Shown here: positions 19,271 through 28,738 of the stretch, one piece after another
Layout of the letters: the number at the start of each line of letters is the position of its first letter
How positions within the stretch are numbered: position 1 is the first letter of the stretch
Source: Acidovorax radicis
GTDB lineage: Bacteria; Pseudomonadota; Gammaproteobacteria; Burkholderiales; Burkholderiaceae_C
Length of the DNA stretch: 64,000 nt
Assembly: GCF_020510705.1 (NCBI RefSeq)
Contig: NZ_CP075184.1
Location: 4,612,501 to 4,676,500, forward strand
Direction: 5' to 3'
Notes under the pieces: generated by a model
Databases searched by the model: none
What the model was told of the DNA's origin: nothing
What the model saw: only the letters and a program-made list of their open reading frames with translations
Translations under genes and position numbers: made by a program

Positions 19271-20110
19271 CTAGTTCAAACCCAGCACATCGAACATATC
19301 GAACATGCCTGTGGTGTGTTGGGTCAGAAACCGCACGGCGCGCAGACTGCCCTGTGCATAACCCGACCGGTTGGACGACTTGTGCGATATCTCGATGCGC
19401 TCGCCCACGCCGGCAAACAGCACCGTGTGGTCACCCACGATGTCGCCCCCGCGGATGGCGGCGAAACCAATGCTCGACGGATCACGCTCGCCCGTCACCC
19501 CTTCGCGGGAGAAAACGGCACATTCCTTGAGATTGCGGCCCATGGCCTCGGCAATGACCTCGCCCATTTTGAGTGCGGTGCCCGATGGCGCATCCACCTT
19601 ATGGCGGTGGTGGGCTTCAATGATTTCGATGTCATAGCCCTCAGACAGCGCCTTGGCGGCCATCTGCAGCAGCTTGAGCGTGACGTTCACGCCCACACTC
19701 ATATTGGGGGCCATCACGATGGCGGTACGTGTGGCAAAGGCCGCAATCTCGGCCTTCTGCTCATCGCTGAACCCCGTGGTGCCGACGACAGCCTTCACGC
19801 CACGTTCCGCACACACAGCCAGGTGGGCCAGCGTGCCTTCGGGCCGCGTGAAATCAATCAGTACGTCGGCATTTTTGAGGCCCGTGCCGATGTCGGCCGT
19901 GATGGCAACACCGCTGGCGTGACCCAGAAAAGCCGTGGCGTCGGAGCCAACGGCAGGGCTCGCCGCAACGTCCAGCGCGCCCGCCAGCACGCAGTCATCG
20001 CTGGCGCGGATCGCCTCGATCAACATGCGGCCCATGCGGCCTGAAGCCCCTGCGACGGCCACACGGCAGGGAGTGGAAATGGTGGCAGCGGGCGAAGAGG
20101 TCCCTGTCAT
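19271..20110 (-). CDS. dapB: 4-hydroxy-tetrahydrodipicolinate reductase DapB
   Basis: DapB reduces hydroxytetrahydrodipicolinate with NAD(P)H in the lysine and meso-diaminopimelate pathway. The 279-residue product has the nucleotide-binding motif [18 protein letters not shown] at residues 17-34, the central [10 protein letters not shown] and [10 protein letters not shown] motifs, and the substrate-binding signature [20 protein letters not shown]. All are intact. It lies 60 bp downstream of bamE and 14 bp upstream of exbB, in one leftward unit. Confidence 0.97.
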   Translation of the reverse strand: MTGTSSPAATISTPCRVAVAGASGRMGRMLIEAIRASDDCVLAGALDVAASPAVGSDATAFLGHASGVAITADIGTGLKNADVLIDFTRPEGTLAHLAVCAERGVKAVVGTTGFSDEQKAEIAAFATRTAIVMAPNMSVGVNVTLKLLQMAAKALSEGYDIEIIEAHHRHKVDAPSGTALKMGEVIAEAMGRNLKECAVFSREGVTGERDPSSIGFAAIRGGDIVGDHTVLFAGVGERIEISHKSSNRSGYAQGSLRAVRFLTQHTTGMFDMFDVLGLN

Positions 20111-20170
20111 GAAAATCCTGTCGGGTTGGAATGCAGCACACGAAGGCGGTGTGCCGCGATAACGCCGGGC

Positions 20171-20731
20171 TCAGCGCGATGGCGCTTCGAGCGGCGGATA
20201 ACTGGAAGGCAAGGGCACCGAAGGGGCCTTTGGCGCTGAAGCAGCGGGCTTCGGAGGCGCGGGGTATTTGCTCAATTGATCGGGCGTGGCTTCCAGCACA
20301 GGAACCTTGGGCTTGTCGCCGTGTGCACCGAGCGTGGCCACGAATTCTGTCTCTGTAGGCATTTCATCGCCCTCAGAGCGGTCCAGCACGTCGCCCTTGA
20401 AGAACACGGTCAACTTGCGGGTCTGAATCTCTTCGCCGGCACGCTTGAGCGTGAACACGTATTCCCAGCGGTCCGCGTGGAACAGACTCGTGACCAGGGG
20501 CGTGCCCAGAATTTCGCGCACCTGTTGGCGGCTCATGCCAGGCTGCAAGGCCTGTACCTGTTCACGCGACACAAAATTGCCCTGCACCACATCCACCTTG
20601 TAAGGTTTTACGATGCCGGCAATGCGATTGCTTGCGCCATTGAGGCTGCTGCAGCCGGCCAGGGCAGCCATGCTGGCGCCGATCAGAAACACCAGGCCCA
20701 GGCGGGCACTGCAACGGGCTTTATCGGGCAT
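20171..20731 (-). CDS. bamE: Outer-membrane assembly lipoprotein BamE
   Basis: BamE (SmpA/OmlA) is a small lipoprotein of the BAM complex that inserts beta-barrel proteins in the outer membrane. The 186-residue product has a lipoprotein signal with lipobox ALAGC, the conserved PYKVDVVQGNFV and the core LQPGMSRQQVREILGTPLV. A Pro/Ser/Ala-rich tail of about 60 residues follows the domain and makes the protein longer than E. coli BamE (113 residues), which is common in Burkholderiales. The ATG at 20729-20731 was chosen by the signal peptide. fur is divergent, 91 bp away, a conserved arrangement. Confidence 0.93.
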   Translation of the reverse strand: MPDKARCSARLGLVFLIGASMAALAGCSSLNGASNRIAGIVKPYKVDVVQGNFVSREQVQALQPGMSRQQVREILGTPLVTSLFHADRWEYVFTLKRAGEEIQTRKLTVFFKGDVLDRSEGDEMPTETEFVATLGAHGDKPKVPVLEATPDQLSKYPAPPKPAASAPKAPSVPLPSSYPPLEAPSR

Positions 20732-20822
20732 GGATAAAAGGGCTGAGGATATGATCTGCCCATTGTAGCGGCTGCCCCCCAAGACCTTGTGGCGGAGGCC
20801 TTCATCCATCAAAGAGGACGCC

Positions 20823-21239
20823 ATGACCAATATCGACGAGCTCAAAAGCACCGGGCTCAAGGCCACGTTGCCTCGCCTCAAGATCCTAGAGATCTTCCAG
20901 AAAGGCGCCCAGCGCCACATGACGGCTGAAGATGTTTTTCGTGTGCTGCTGGAAGATCGCTCGGACATTGGCCTGGCCACCGTGTACCGCGTGCTCACGC
21001 AGTTCGAGCAGGCCGGCATTCTGATTCGCAGCAACTTTGAAAGCGGCAAGGCCGTCTACGAGCTCAATGAGGGCCAGCACCACGACCACTTCGTCTGCAC
21101 ATCGTGTGGCAAGGTGGAAGAGTTTTACGACCCCGAAATTGAAAAGCGCCAGCAGACCGTTGCAAAAGCCAAAGGCTGGGTGGTGCAAGACCACACGATG
21201 GCCTTGTATGGACAATGCGCGAGTTGCGCTCAGAAATAA
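20823..21239 (+). CDS. fur: Ferric uptake regulator Fur
   Basis: Fur is the iron-responsive repressor. The 138-residue product has the winged-helix part ([40 protein letters not shown]) and the metal-binding half with [16 protein letters not shown] and the C-terminal CASC pair. The ATG at 20823-20825 follows an AGAGGAC ribosome-binding site. It is divergent from bamE and convergent with hprK. Confidence 0.97.
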   Translation: MTNIDELKSTGLKATLPRLKILEIFQKGAQRHMTAEDVFRVLLEDRSDIGLATVYRVLTQFEQAGILIRSNFESGKAVYELNEGQHHDHFVCTSCGKVEEFYDPEIEKRQQTVAKAKGWVVQDHTMALYGQCASCAQK

Positions 21240-21274
21240 AAAGCAAAAAGGAATCGGCAGAAGCAAAAACCCGC

Positions 21275-21302
21275 CGGACGGTCCACACGCTCAGACCGTC
21301 CG
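21275..21302. terminator. Perfect 9-bp hairpin between fur and hprK
   Basis: CGGACGGTC at 21275-21283 pairs perfectly with GACCGTCCG at 21294-21302 across a 10-nt loop. It lies between the converging ends of fur and hprK. No T tract follows on either strand, so a classical intrinsic terminator is uncertain. Confidence 0.5.
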
Positions 21303-21332
21303 CCACCACATCCCTTGAAGGGGCGTGGGACC

Positions 21333-22289
21333 TCAGTGGCCGGTATCGCGCTCCATGGCGCGGCGATGCCGCTCCACGAACTCCTGATAGGTATCGATGC
21401 CCCGCAGCTGCAAGATGGTGTTGCGCACAGCGGCCTCTACCAGCACCGCGATGTTGCGGCCCGCCACCACCTGAATCACCACCTTGAGGACCGGCACACC
21501 CAACACGTCCTGCGTGAGGGGTTCGTAAGGCAGGCGCTCGTAGTCGCGCTCCAGCGTTTCCTTGCGCACCAGGTGCACGATGAGTTTGAGCCGCATCTTG
21601 CGGCGCACCGCAGTCTCGCCAAAGATGGCACGGATATCGAGCAGACCGATGCCACGCACTTCCAGCAGGTTCTGCAGCAGGTCGGGGCATTTGCCTTCTA
21701 TGGTGGTCTGGTTGATGCGAAACAGGTCCACCGCATCGTCCGCCACCAGCCCCTGCCCCCGCGAAATGAGCTCCAGCCCCAGTTCACTCTTGCCCAGGCC
21801 CGATTCACCGGTGATCATCACCCCCAAGCCCAGGATGTCCATGAACACACCGTGCATCGTGGTGCGGTCGGCAAAATGTTTGGACAGATAGGCGCGCAAC
21901 ACGTCGATGACAAACGCCGCCGATTCGTGTGTCGAAAACATCGGAATCTGCGCGCGTTCACACATGGACACGAGCTCGTCGGGCGCCGTCTGGCTGTCGG
22001 CCAGCACCAGCACCGGGGGCTCCAGCGTCACGATGCGCGAAATGCGGCGTTTGCAGTCGTCAGCAGACGCATTGCTCAAATAGGCAATTTCGCGCTCGCC
22101 CAGAATCTGCACACGATAGGGGTGGATGTAATTGAGGTAACCGACAAGATCAGCACCGGACCGCGCCGAGCGCACGGCCACTTCATCAAAACGCCGCTCG
22201 GAAGCCCCCAGCCCTGCCACCCATTCCCATTTCAGCAGGCCGCGAAATTCCTCAAACAGGACATCGGCACTGACAAAATTGGGTTTCAC
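21333..22289 (-). CDS. hprK: HPr kinase/phosphorylase HprK
   Basis: HprK phosphorylates and dephosphorylates the seryl site of HPr, the phosphocarrier of the phosphotransferase system. The 318-residue product has the Walker A motif GESGLGKS at residues 161-168 and the HPrK/P signature [15 protein letters not shown] at 210-224. In beta- and alphaproteobacteria it accompanies the nitrogen PTS rather than sugar uptake. It is 37 bp downstream of ptsN on the same strand. The usual downstream neighbour rapZ is absent; fur lies there instead. Confidence 0.97.
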   Translation of the reverse strand: MKPNFVSADVLFEEFRGLLKWEWVAGLGASERRFDEVAVRSARSGADLVGYLNYIHPYRVQILGEREIAYLSNASADDCKRRISRIVTLEPPVLVLADSQTAPDELVSMCERAQIPMFSTHESAAFVIDVLRAYLSKHFADRTTMHGVFMDILGLGVMITGESGLGKSELGLELISRGQGLVADDAVDLFRINQTTIEGKCPDLLQNLLEVRGIGLLDIRAIFGETAVRRKMRLKLIVHLVRKETLERDYERLPYEPLTQDVLGVPVLKVVIQVVAGRNIAVLVEAAVRNTILQLRGIDTYQEFVERHRRAMERDTGH

Positions 22290-22326
22290 GGCAGACCAGC
22301 GAAATGGCTAAGGCGCGCGCGACCGA

Positions 22327-22794
22327 TCAGGCAGCCTGCGTAGACTGCCAGCCTGCGATCATGCCGTGCAGCGCTTGGGCATCGGCGCATGCCTTGAGCT
22401 TCTCGCGCAAGGCCGAATCGCTGAGCAGCTCGGCAATTTCGGAGAGTATCTCGAGGTGCTTTTGCGTGGCTGCCTCGGGCACCAGCAAAAAGATCAGAAG
22501 GCCTACGGGCTGCTCGTCAGGCGCGTCAAAACCAATCGGGTTCAGCAACTGAAACACAGCTGCCATCGGAGCCTTGAGCCCCTTGATGCGCCCATGGGGA
22601 ATGGCGACCCCATGACCCAAACCCGTAGAACCCAGGCGTTCACGCGCAAACAGACTGTCTGTAATCAGTGCGCGCGCGAGTCCGTGTTGGCTTTCGAACA
22701 GCAGCCCCGCTTCTTCAAAAGCGCGCTTCTTGCTGGTGGCGTCCACGCTCACAAGAACTTGAGCGGGGGGCAGGATGGAGGAAAGTCGGTTCAT
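22327..22794 (-). CDS. ptsN: Nitrogen-PTS EIIA protein PtsN
   Basis: PtsN is the EIIA component of the regulatory nitrogen phosphotransferase system, which in other bacteria controls K+ transport and nitrogen metabolism. The 155-residue product carries the phosphorylated histidine in HGVAIPHGRI (His67). The ATG at 22792-22794 (MNRLSSILPP) was chosen over one five codons upstream. An apparent terminator lies between hpf and this gene, so it may have its own promoter in the 112-bp gap. The nearby Trk genes (about 15 kb away) are known PtsN targets in E. coli, but nothing in the sequence shows such a link. Confidence 0.95.
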   Translation of the reverse strand: MNRLSSILPPAQVLVSVDATSKKRAFEEAGLLFESQHGLARALITDSLFARERLGSTGLGHGVAIPHGRIKGLKAPMAAVFQLLNPIGFDAPDEQPVGLLIFLLVPEAATQKHLEILSEIAELLSDSALREKLKACADAQALHGMIAGWQSTQAA

Positions 22795-22854
22795 GGTCAA
22801 GGGTAACAATTATGCACATATTGGCAAAAACCCTGAGCACTGCGCACCGGGCAA

Positions 22855-22878
22855 CAAAAAAACCGCCCAAAAGGGCGG
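22855..22878 (-). terminator. Intrinsic terminator after hpf
   Basis: On the minus strand CCGCCC, a TTTT loop and GGGCGG are followed by a run of T (the A run at 22855-22862 on the plus strand). It stands 28 bp after the hpf stop and before ptsN. Confidence 0.85.
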
Positions 22879-22906
22879 CCTCGGTGCCAGGCTCTGGGCC
22901 GACGCA

Positions 22907-23242
22907 TCAAGCCTGGAGTTCGCGCTTGGCGGTTTCGTGATGGTGATCTTGCAGACGGTCCTTGTGCCGCACTACCTGACGGTCCATTTTATCGACCAAC
23001 TCGTCCACCGCTGCATACAAATCGGCATGGGCGCTTTCGGCGAACAGATCACTGCCTTTGACGTGAATATTGCATTCGGCGCGTTGCCTCTTCTCCTTTT
23101 CCTTTTGTTTCTCTACCGTCAGCAGCACCTTGACATCGACAACCTGGTCAAAGTGGCGGGTGATCCGATCAAGCTTGGTAGTAACGTAGCTGCGCAATGC
23201 GGGGGTGACTTCGAGGTGGTGACCACTGATCGTCAAGTTCAT
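22907..23242 (-). CDS. hpf: Ribosome hibernation-promoting factor (HPF/RaiA family)
   Basis: HPF binds the ribosome in stationary phase and holds it inactive. The 111-residue product is the short, single-domain form. It begins [20 protein letters not shown], typical of the family, and has the [21 protein letters not shown] helix. The ATG at 23240-23242 has an AGGAGA ribosome-binding site about 7 nt upstream. rpoN, which precedes hpf in most Proteobacteria, is not upstream here. Confidence 0.95.
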   Translation of the reverse strand: MNLTISGHHLEVTPALRSYVTTKLDRITRHFDQVVDVKVLLTVEKQKEKEKRQRAECNIHVKGSDLFAESAHADLYAAVDELVDKMDRQVVRHKDRLQDHHHETAKRELQA

Positions 23243-23729
23243 AAAAAAAGTCTCCTTTGGCTCTCGGTGGAAGAAACGCCGCCCTGGATCAGAGGAGCGG
23301 CAGGGGGAACTTGAATGCATCCGTTGACGTGAGTTCACTATGCCCCTGTGCCCACCTAAAAGCAATCTCATACCGGTTCCCTCGGCTGGGTTATCGCGCC
23401 CGAAGTGCCAAGCGCTCCAAAAGCGCGCACAATGATTCGGTTAAGCGGTTGGCGCTTCCAGAATCTGTACGAACCGCCCACTCGGTGCCCAGCGGGGTTG
23501 CAGGGTGGTCTCCGTGGGGTGCCGGCTCTTTCCGGGTACGCCGCCAGCCGCCCGATACGCGACGCCGCAGACTGCAAAGCGCAAGACAGCAGCCCGGCTT
23601 GGCTCACGCAGGCACCAACACCCGCCCCGCGCGTAAAATCCACTGGCTGCGCGGACGCTTCGCCCAGCACTCGTTTCCTCTCCTCCTTCGGACTGCCCCT
23701 GGCGGATATCGACCGCCTTCACCGACACC
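23243..23729. other. 487-bp divergent intergenic region between hpf and purC
   Basis: It must contain the promoters of hpf (leftward) and purC (rightward). For hpf a sigma-54-like site can be written on the minus strand: GG at 23409-23408 and GC at 23397-23396 with ten bases between, the first block reading TGGCACT. For purC an extended -10-like GCGTAAAAT lies near 23630-23638, about 92 bp before the ATG. I see no gene or clear RNA structure. Confidence 0.4.
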
Positions 23730-24653
23730 ATGACCCAGCCCAGCTCCAACGCCCTGCACACCTCTGCACTGACCTCGCTGCCTCTGCTGGCACGCGGCAA
23801 GGTGCGCGACAACTACGCCGTGGGCAACGACCGCATTCTGATGGTGGCCAGCGACCGCCTTTCTGCCTTTGATGTGATCATGGGCGAGCCTATTCCCGGC
23901 AAAGGCGAGTTGCTCACGCAGATGGCGCTGTTCTGGTTCGACAAGCTTGGCCACCTCTGCCCCAACCACCTGACCGGCGACGCCCCGGAGAGTGTGGTGA
24001 GCCCCGCCGAAGCCGCGCAGATTCGCGGCCGCTCGATGCTGGTGCAACGCCTGCAGCCCATCCCCGTAGAGGCCGTGGTACGTGGCTATCTGGCCGGCAG
24101 CGGCTGGAAGGAATACCAGGAGTCGCGATCGGTCTGCGGGGTGCCGCTGCCCGAGGGCCTGACCAACGCCGCCAAGTTGCCCGAGCCCATCTACACACCT
24201 GCCGCCAAAGCGGCCATGGGTGAACACGACGAGAACATCACCTTTGAACGCACGGTGGAAATGATCGGCCCAGACCTGGCCACCCGCATCCGCGATCTGA
24301 GCATCGCCATCTACAAGGCGGCCGCCGAGATCGCACTCACCAAGGGAATGATCATTGCCGACACCAAGTTCGAATTTGGTCTGGCGCCCGACGGCACGCT
24401 GGTGCTGATGGATGAAGTGCTGACCCCCGATAGCTCGCGCTACTGGCCCGTGGAAGGCTACGAGGCCGCCTTCGCCACAGGCGAGAACCCTCCCAGCTAC
24501 GACAAGCAGTTCGTGCGCGACTGGCTGGAGCAGGCCAAGGTCAACGGCAAGCCCTGGGACAAAACAGCGCCCGCACCCCGCTTGCCACAGGATGTGATCG
24601 AAAAAACCGCCGCCAAATACCAAGAAGCGCTGGATCGCCTGACCGCTTCGTAA
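23730..24653 (+). CDS. purC: SAICAR synthetase PurC
   Basis: PurC joins aspartate to CAIR with ATP in purine synthesis. The 307-residue product is the longer form common in Burkholderiales and yeasts. It has [31 protein letters not shown] near the N-terminus, [17 protein letters not shown] near residue 115 and the C-terminal [24 protein letters not shown]. In related genomes purC directly precedes purE and purK; here four other genes lie between them. Confidence 0.97.
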   Translation: MTQPSSNALHTSALTSLPLLARGKVRDNYAVGNDRILMVASDRLSAFDVIMGEPIPGKGELLTQMALFWFDKLGHLCPNHLTGDAPESVVSPAEAAQIRGRSMLVQRLQPIPVEAVVRGYLAGSGWKEYQESRSVCGVPLPEGLTNAAKLPEPIYTPAAKAAMGEHDENITFERTVEMIGPDLATRIRDLSIAIYKAAAEIALTKGMIIADTKFEFGLAPDGTLVLMDEVLTPDSSRYWPVEGYEAAFATGENPPSYDKQFVRDWLEQAKVNGKPWDKTAPAPRLPQDVIEKTAAKYQEALDRLTAS

Positions 24654-24702
24654 ACCAGGGACTGGACGCAGTGGCCTGGCTGCTGCGTTCACGAACAGGA
24701 AG

Positions 24703-25617
24703 TCAGCGCAGGGGGGCCTCTTGCGCCTCAAAACGCAACAGCGTTTCTCCATCGGCGCCCTTCAATTGCAGTTGCGTATCCTGCTGCCGAAAGCCCACCA
24801 CCGCTGTCAAGGCCTCGAAAAACCGTGTTTCCATGGCGCCGTTTGGCAGGCACAAGGTGATGTTGGAGACCAGTCGGTCCACACGCAACCGTGAGCCCTG
24901 CACTGCGTAGTCGGCCAGGAAGCGGTTACATCCGCCCGAGCCGGTGATACGCGTCACACCACCTTCATCGGGTTGGAAAACCACGAACGGCACCACCCCA
25001 CCGTCACGCGGGCGCGGCACATGCTGGTCCCCCACGTCGACAAGCCGCCAATGGGTCAACGTCAATGGCACCCCGGCATCCGCCGTGGCCGATTGCGGTG
25101 GTGGCCTTTCAAGCCACAGGTCCACATGGCGAAAGGCCGCCTCCTGCGGCACGGCATAACGCTTGTTGCTGGCCAGCATCAAGCGGCCGTCCAGCGTGAC
25201 GGTCGCACGCACTTCATATCGGCCCTTGGCCACAAATCGCACCGAGGGGTAAGGGATCCACACCGCATACGGCGGGTTGCCGGCAGACTCGCGGCGCTGG
25301 CGCCCCAGCACCACCGGGGGCAGATCAGGGTTGGTCACATCCAGCAATGTGGCCTCGAAGACAACATCCGGCGGCAACCGGATGCGCTCGCGCGCCAACG
25401 CCACACCAGAGACGGCCGCATCGGGCGCGGGCGGGCGGTTGGCGCAGCCCACCAGCTGGCCACACAGCAGCACGGCCACCAGCGGCAGCCGCCAATGTGC
25501 GCACAGCCCTGCGCAGCGGCGCTGCGCGGGCGATCCGGTCAGTGCCGCAGGGACAAGGTTCAAAGGGACAGGCGCAGAAAGCGCAGGAGGTGCAGGCAAC
25601 GCAGGCAGGCCTCTCAC
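24703..25617 (-). CDS. Lipoprotein with YbaY and META (HslJ-like) domains
   Basis: The 304-residue product has a long N-terminal region and a lipoprotein signal near residues 43-62 (PLVAVLLCGQLVGC, with lipobox QLVGC). After it comes a YbaY-type domain (VFEATLLDVTNPDLPPVVLG; YEVRATVTLDGRLMLASN) and then a META domain (ITGSGGCNRFLADYAVQG; SNITLCLPNG). No ATG fits well; I chose GTG at 25615-25617, which has an AGGGGG ribosome-binding site just upstream and starts 14 bp after the ybbN stop. A start nearer the signal peptide is also possible. META/HslJ proteins are linked to heat or antibiotic stress in E. coli; the function here is unknown. Confidence 0.75.
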   Translation of the reverse strand: MRGLPALPAPPALSAPVPLNLVPAALTGSPAQRRCAGLCAHWRLPLVAVLLCGQLVGCANRPPAPDAAVSGVALARERIRLPPDVVFEATLLDVTNPDLPPVVLGRQRRESAGNPPYAVWIPYPSVRFVAKGRYEVRATVTLDGRLMLASNKRYAVPQEAAFRHVDLWLERPPPQSATADAGVPLTLTHWRLVDVGDQHVPRPRDGGVVPFVVFQPDEGGVTRITGSGGCNRFLADYAVQGSRLRVDRLVSNITLCLPNGAMETRFFEALTAVVGFRQQDTQLQLKGADGETLLRFEAQEAPLR

Positions 25618-25631
25618 CCCGTCACCCCCTG

Positions 25632-26540
25632 TCAGCTCAGCACCACGCTCGACAGGCGACGGCGGTAGGTGGCGACCACCGGGTCTTCCGGCGGGATCTG
25701 GCCTTCTGCCACCTTGGGTTTGGGCTTGTCGATGATTTCGAGGATGGCCACATAGGTCTTGCGCGCAGCCTCTTCGCCCCAAGCCTTGTCGCGCATGAGG
25801 ATTTCAAGGAGTTCATCCATGGCATCCGTCCAGCGCTGGCCCGCCATGAGCCAGCGCGCGCGGGCATAGCGGGTGCCAAAGTCACGTTTGTTGGCTGCAA
25901 TTTTTGCATCAAATACGGCTTCAGCGCTTTCACTATAAGCGCTAACAGCTACGAAATCAATAGCATCCATCCAGGCCTTCAACGCCCCCAGGCGGCGCGA
26001 GGCCAGGGCTTTGGCGATCACCGGGGCAAAGGCCACTTTGGCATCGTCCTCACGGCCGAGCTGCAGCAGCAGCTTGACGTAGTCAAAACGTGCATCGTCG
26101 TTGGAGGGATCGGTGACCACGGCGTGCTGCAGCTTTTCCAGCGCAGTGGTGGTGTCGCCATCGGCCAACGCCTCCAGGGCCTGTTCTTCCTCGGCGTTGG
26201 CCTCCAGCACGTCGGCCGTGGGCACATGTTTGTCGAGAAACTCGCGCACCTGGCCTTCGGGCAGCGCTCCCATGAAACCATCCACAGGTTGGCCGTTCAT
26301 GAGCAGCACACAGGTAGGGATGCTGCGGATGCCGAACATGCCCGCCAGCTGCTGCTCTTGGTCGGAGTCGATCTTCACCAGCTTGAAGCGGCCTTCGTAG
26401 GCAACCTCCAACTTCTCCAGCACCGGGCCCAGCGACTTGCAGGGGCCACACCAGGGCGCCCAAAAATCCACCAGCACAGGCACGTCGGTAGAGGCGGCGA
26501 TCACCTCGGCTTCAAAATTTTCTATGGTGACATCGATCAT
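25632..26540 (-). CDS. ybbN: Thioredoxin-like co-chaperone with tetratricopeptide repeats (YbbN/CnoX family)
   Basis: The 302-residue product has an N-terminal thioredoxin domain with the active site WAPWCGPCK (Cys31, Cys34) and a helical C-terminal half with tetratricopeptide-like repeats. The family includes E. coli CnoX, which hands oxidised proteins to chaperones. The CGPC pair is intact, so redox activity is possible. The ATG at 26538-26540 precedes IDVTIENFEAEV, the normal start. Codons 193-210 hold a CTAG-type palindromic repeat read in frame (DFVAVSAYSESAEAVF) in the linker between helices. The lipoprotein gene follows by 14 bp. Confidence 0.93.
   Translation of the reverse strand: MIDVTIENFEAEVIAASTDVPVLVDFWAPWCGPCKSLGPVLEKLEVAYEGRFKLVKIDSDQEQQLAGMFGIRSIPTCVLLMNGQPVDGFMGALPEGQVREFLDKHVPTADVLEANAEEEQALEALADGDTTTALEKLQHAVVTDPSNDDARFDYVKLLLQLGREDDAKVAFAPVIAKALASRRLGALKAWMDAIDFVAVSAYSESAEAVFDAKIAANKRDFGTRYARARWLMAGQRWTDAMDELLEILMRDKAWGEEAARKTYVAILEIIDKPKPKVAEGQIPPEDPVVATYRRRLSSVVLS
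25911..25964. repeat. CTAG-type palindromic repeat inside ybbN
   Basis: The plus strand shows GGCTTCAGCGCTTTCACT and ATAAGCGCTAACAGCTACG, followed by AAATCAATAGC. Both arms match intergenic copies, including the outer AGCT and ATAG flanks. The copy is read on the minus strand in the ybbN frame, in the same phase as the leuS and mtnN copies. Confidence 0.8.
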
Positions 26541-26899
26541 GTTCAGTCCCGGTGGTGCGGCGTGAGGCGCGAGGCGCCACACGCCAATCAATGGATCAGC
26601 CCGTTGGTCATCATGGATGAATCAGGCCGTACCGCAACGCAGGCGGCCGGGTGGCCACCACGGTTGTGGCGCAGGTTCAGCGCGGATTCTCCAGCAATTT
26701 CATCACCCTGCGTGGTGCGGGTGTGTAGGCGATGGCCCCGGATTCCCCGCGCGCAGGCCCACGCTAGCGCAGCGTGCGCAGCGTGCGCGGCAGCGCGCGG
26801 GTGCGCCGGCTGTAGTAGCCGGTTAACACCCGCCTCGGCCACACGGCCACCACAATGGCAACGCACCGTTTTCCCTCACAACCACACCAGGAGACACAC
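26541..26899. other. 359-bp divergent intergenic region between ybbN and the DJ-1/PfpI gene
   Basis: It holds the promoters of two divergent genes, but no clear -35/-10 pair. A tandem GCGCAGCGT repeat occurs near 26765-26786 within a C/G-rich stretch. A frame on the minus strand at 26588-26866 looks open, but its composition is that of shadow frames and it lacks a ribosome-binding site; I do not call it. Confidence 0.4.
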
Positions 26900-27481
26900 A
26901 TGGCAGGCAAAAAAATTCTGATGATCTGCGGCGACTATTGCGAGGACTATGAAACCATGGTCCCGTTCCAGGCGCTGATGGCGGTAGGCCACACCGTGCA
27001 TGCGGTGTGCCCCGACAAAAAGGCGGGTGACCATATCAAGACGGCCATTCACGACTTTGAGGGCGCACAGACCTACAGCGAAAAACCCGGGCACAACTTC
27101 ACGCTCAATGCCAGTTTCGACGAGGTCAAGCCCGAGCACTACGACGCGCTGGTCATTCCCGGCGGCCGGGGCCCCGAATACCTGCGCAACAACGCCGCCG
27201 TGTGCGCCGCCGTGCGGCATTTCTTTGACACAAACAAACCGGTGGCAGCCGTCTGCCATGGCGCGCAGTTGCTGGCGGGCGCGGGCGTGCTCAAGGGCCG
27301 CACCTGCTCGGCATACCCCGCCTGCCGTGTGGAGGTGGAGATGGCCGGCGGCCACTATGCCGACATCCCCGTGGACCAGGCCCACACCGAAGGCAATCTG
27401 GTCAGCGCCCCCGCCTGGCCCGCCCATCCCGCGTGGATCGCGCAGTTCCTTGCCTTGCTTGGAACACGCATACAGCTTTAA
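26900..27481 (+). CDS. DJ-1/PfpI family protein
   Basis: The 193-residue product belongs to the DJ-1/PfpI superfamily (class I glutamine amidotransferase-like fold). The nucleophile elbow [15 protein letters not shown] near residue 117 contains the reactive cysteine followed by His, and the acidic residue in DYCEDYE near the N-terminus fits the usual Glu position. Members act as proteases, glyoxalases or deglycases; the sequence does not decide which. The ATG at 26900-26902 follows CAGGAG by 6 nt. It is divergent from ybbN. Confidence 0.88.
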   Translation: MAGKKILMICGDYCEDYETMVPFQALMAVGHTVHAVCPDKKAGDHIKTAIHDFEGAQTYSEKPGHNFTLNASFDEVKPEHYDALVIPGGRGPEYLRNNAAVCAAVRHFFDTNKPVAAVCHGAQLLAGAGVLKGRTCSAYPACRVEVEMAGGHYADIPVDQAHTEGNLVSAPAWPAHPAWIAQFLALLGTRIQL

Positions 27482-27545
27482 ACCCTCCGCCCGGTAGCGC
27501 CAGCGCCGACCCTGGCGCTGTGACACACAAAAGTGGGTAAAAACA

Positions 27546-27595
27546 GCATGCAGCGCTTACTGGACAAGCGCTACAAGCTATCATTTTTGATAAAA
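27546..27595. repeat. CTAG-type palindromic repeat, intergenic copy
   Basis: GCAGCGCTTACTGGACAAGC and GCTACAAGCTATCATTTTTG carry the two arms, with CTAG changed in both. It lies between the DJ-1/PfpI gene and the ribbon-helix-helix gene. Confidence 0.7.
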
Positions 27596-27661
27596 GCACC
27601 CCGGACTTGACGCTTGAGCGCCCGGCCCCCACCATGGGAGCCCCCTCCAGAAAGCCCCGCC

Positions 27662-28042
27662 ATGTGCCAAGTTTTCGTCAGCGCCGACCCACAGCTGTAT
27701 GCCTACCGGGCCCGCTCGGTGCGGCTGCACGGTGTGGCGACCAGCATTCGGCTGGAGAACCTGTTCTGGCAGGTGCTGGAGGAAATTGCCACCCGCGATG
27801 GCTACACCGTGCCCCAGCTGTGCACCAAGCTGTATGACGAACTGGTCGCCGAGCGCGGCGCGGTGGACAACTTCACTTCGTTCCTGCGCGTGTGCTGCAC
27901 CCGCTACCTTGCACTGCAGCTGTCAGGGGACATTTCGCAGGACACACACGTCCCGATCCGCGCCATCATCGCGCCACACGCGCGCCCACCCCTGCACCCG
28001 TCCACGCATGTCGCGGCACCAACGGGTGCGGTGAGGCACTGA
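27662..28042 (+). CDS. Ribbon-helix-helix domain protein
   Basis: The 126-residue product has a ribbon-helix-helix domain of the type found in small predicted DNA-binding proteins (RHH_4 family): [20 protein letters not shown], then [22 protein letters not shown] and [17 protein letters not shown]. It is likely a dimeric regulator, but its targets are unknown. The first 15 residues and the last 35 (His/Pro-rich) are not part of the domain. The ATG at 27662-27664 is the first in this frame after the conserved region's upstream boundary. Confidence 0.8.
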   Translation: MCQVFVSADPQLYAYRARSVRLHGVATSIRLENLFWQVLEEIATRDGYTVPQLCTKLYDELVAERGAVDNFTSFLRVCCTRYLALQLSGDISQDTHVPIRAIIAPHARPPLHPSTHVAAPTGAVRH

Positions 28043-28167
28043 CAACCCCACCGTTGGGCTCACCGCCACCGGGCGCAACAACCCGCATGCCCGCAGCAAA
28101 AGTAAAATCGCGGGTTCTATCCAAAGTGGTGCCGCTGGCCAAGCCGTCGGCGCTACCACCCCACACC

Positions 28168-28659
28168 ATGAAACCCATCCAGATCGGCGTGGTCATGGGT
28201 TCCAGCAGCGACTGGGACACCATGCAGCATGCAGTGCAGATTCTTGAACAGTTCGGCATCGCCCACGAGGCCCGCGTGGTCTCGGCCCACCGCATGCCCG
28301 ACGACATGTTTGCCTACGCCGAGGCCGCCGCCGGCCGGGGCCTGAAGGCCATCATCGCGGGCGCTGGCGGCGCCGCCCACCTGCCCGGCATGATCGCCGC
28401 CAAAACCCCCGTGCCCGTGCTCGGCGTGCCGGTGGCCAGCCGCCACCTGCAGGGCGTGGATTCGCTGCACTCCATCGTGCAGATGCCCAAGGGCATCCCC
28501 GTGGCCACGTTTGCCATTGGCACGGCGGGCGCAGCCAATGCCGCCCTGTTTGCCGTGGCCCTGCTCGCCAACGAAAGCCCCGAACTGCGCCAGCGGCTTG
28601 AAGCCTTCCGCGCCGAGCAGACGGAAGTGGCCCGCAATATGACCTTGCCACCTGCATGA
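28168..28659 (+). CDS. purE: N5-carboxyaminoimidazole ribonucleotide mutase PurE
   Basis: PurE moves the carboxyl group of N5-CAIR to give CAIR in purine synthesis, working after PurK. The 163-residue class I enzyme has the motif [12 protein letters not shown] at residues 8-19, [15 protein letters not shown] near 39 and [15 protein letters not shown] near 66. Gene purK follows after 79 bp, which contain a G/C-rich repeat-like sequence. Confidence 0.97.
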   Translation: MKPIQIGVVMGSSSDWDTMQHAVQILEQFGIAHEARVVSAHRMPDDMFAYAEAAAGRGLKAIIAGAGGAAHLPGMIAAKTPVPVLGVPVASRHLQGVDSLHSIVQMPKGIPVATFAIGTAGAANAALFAVALLANESPELRQRLEAFRAEQTEVARNMTLPPA

Positions 28660-28663
28660 ACAA

Positions 28664-28735
28664 GACCCCCACGCTCCACCGCTGCGCGGGTCGCTGCCCC
28701 CCGAGGGTGCCGCTTTTTCATCTTGGGGCGGCCCG
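28664..28735. repeat. G/C-rich repeat-like spacer between purE and purK
   Basis: The spacer reads CCCCCACGCTCCACCGCTGC and then GCGGGTCGCTGCCCCCCGAG. This kind of sequence is familiar from intergenic regions in Acidovorax-like genomes, and a looser relative follows corA at 43818-43880. Whether it acts on purK expression cannot be told. Confidence 0.4.
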
Positions 28736-28738
28736 GCG

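Noticed and set aside
26588..26866. Open frame of 92 codons in the ybbN-PfpI spacer
   Set aside because: No ribosome-binding site, Ala/His-rich shadow composition, no recognisable domain.
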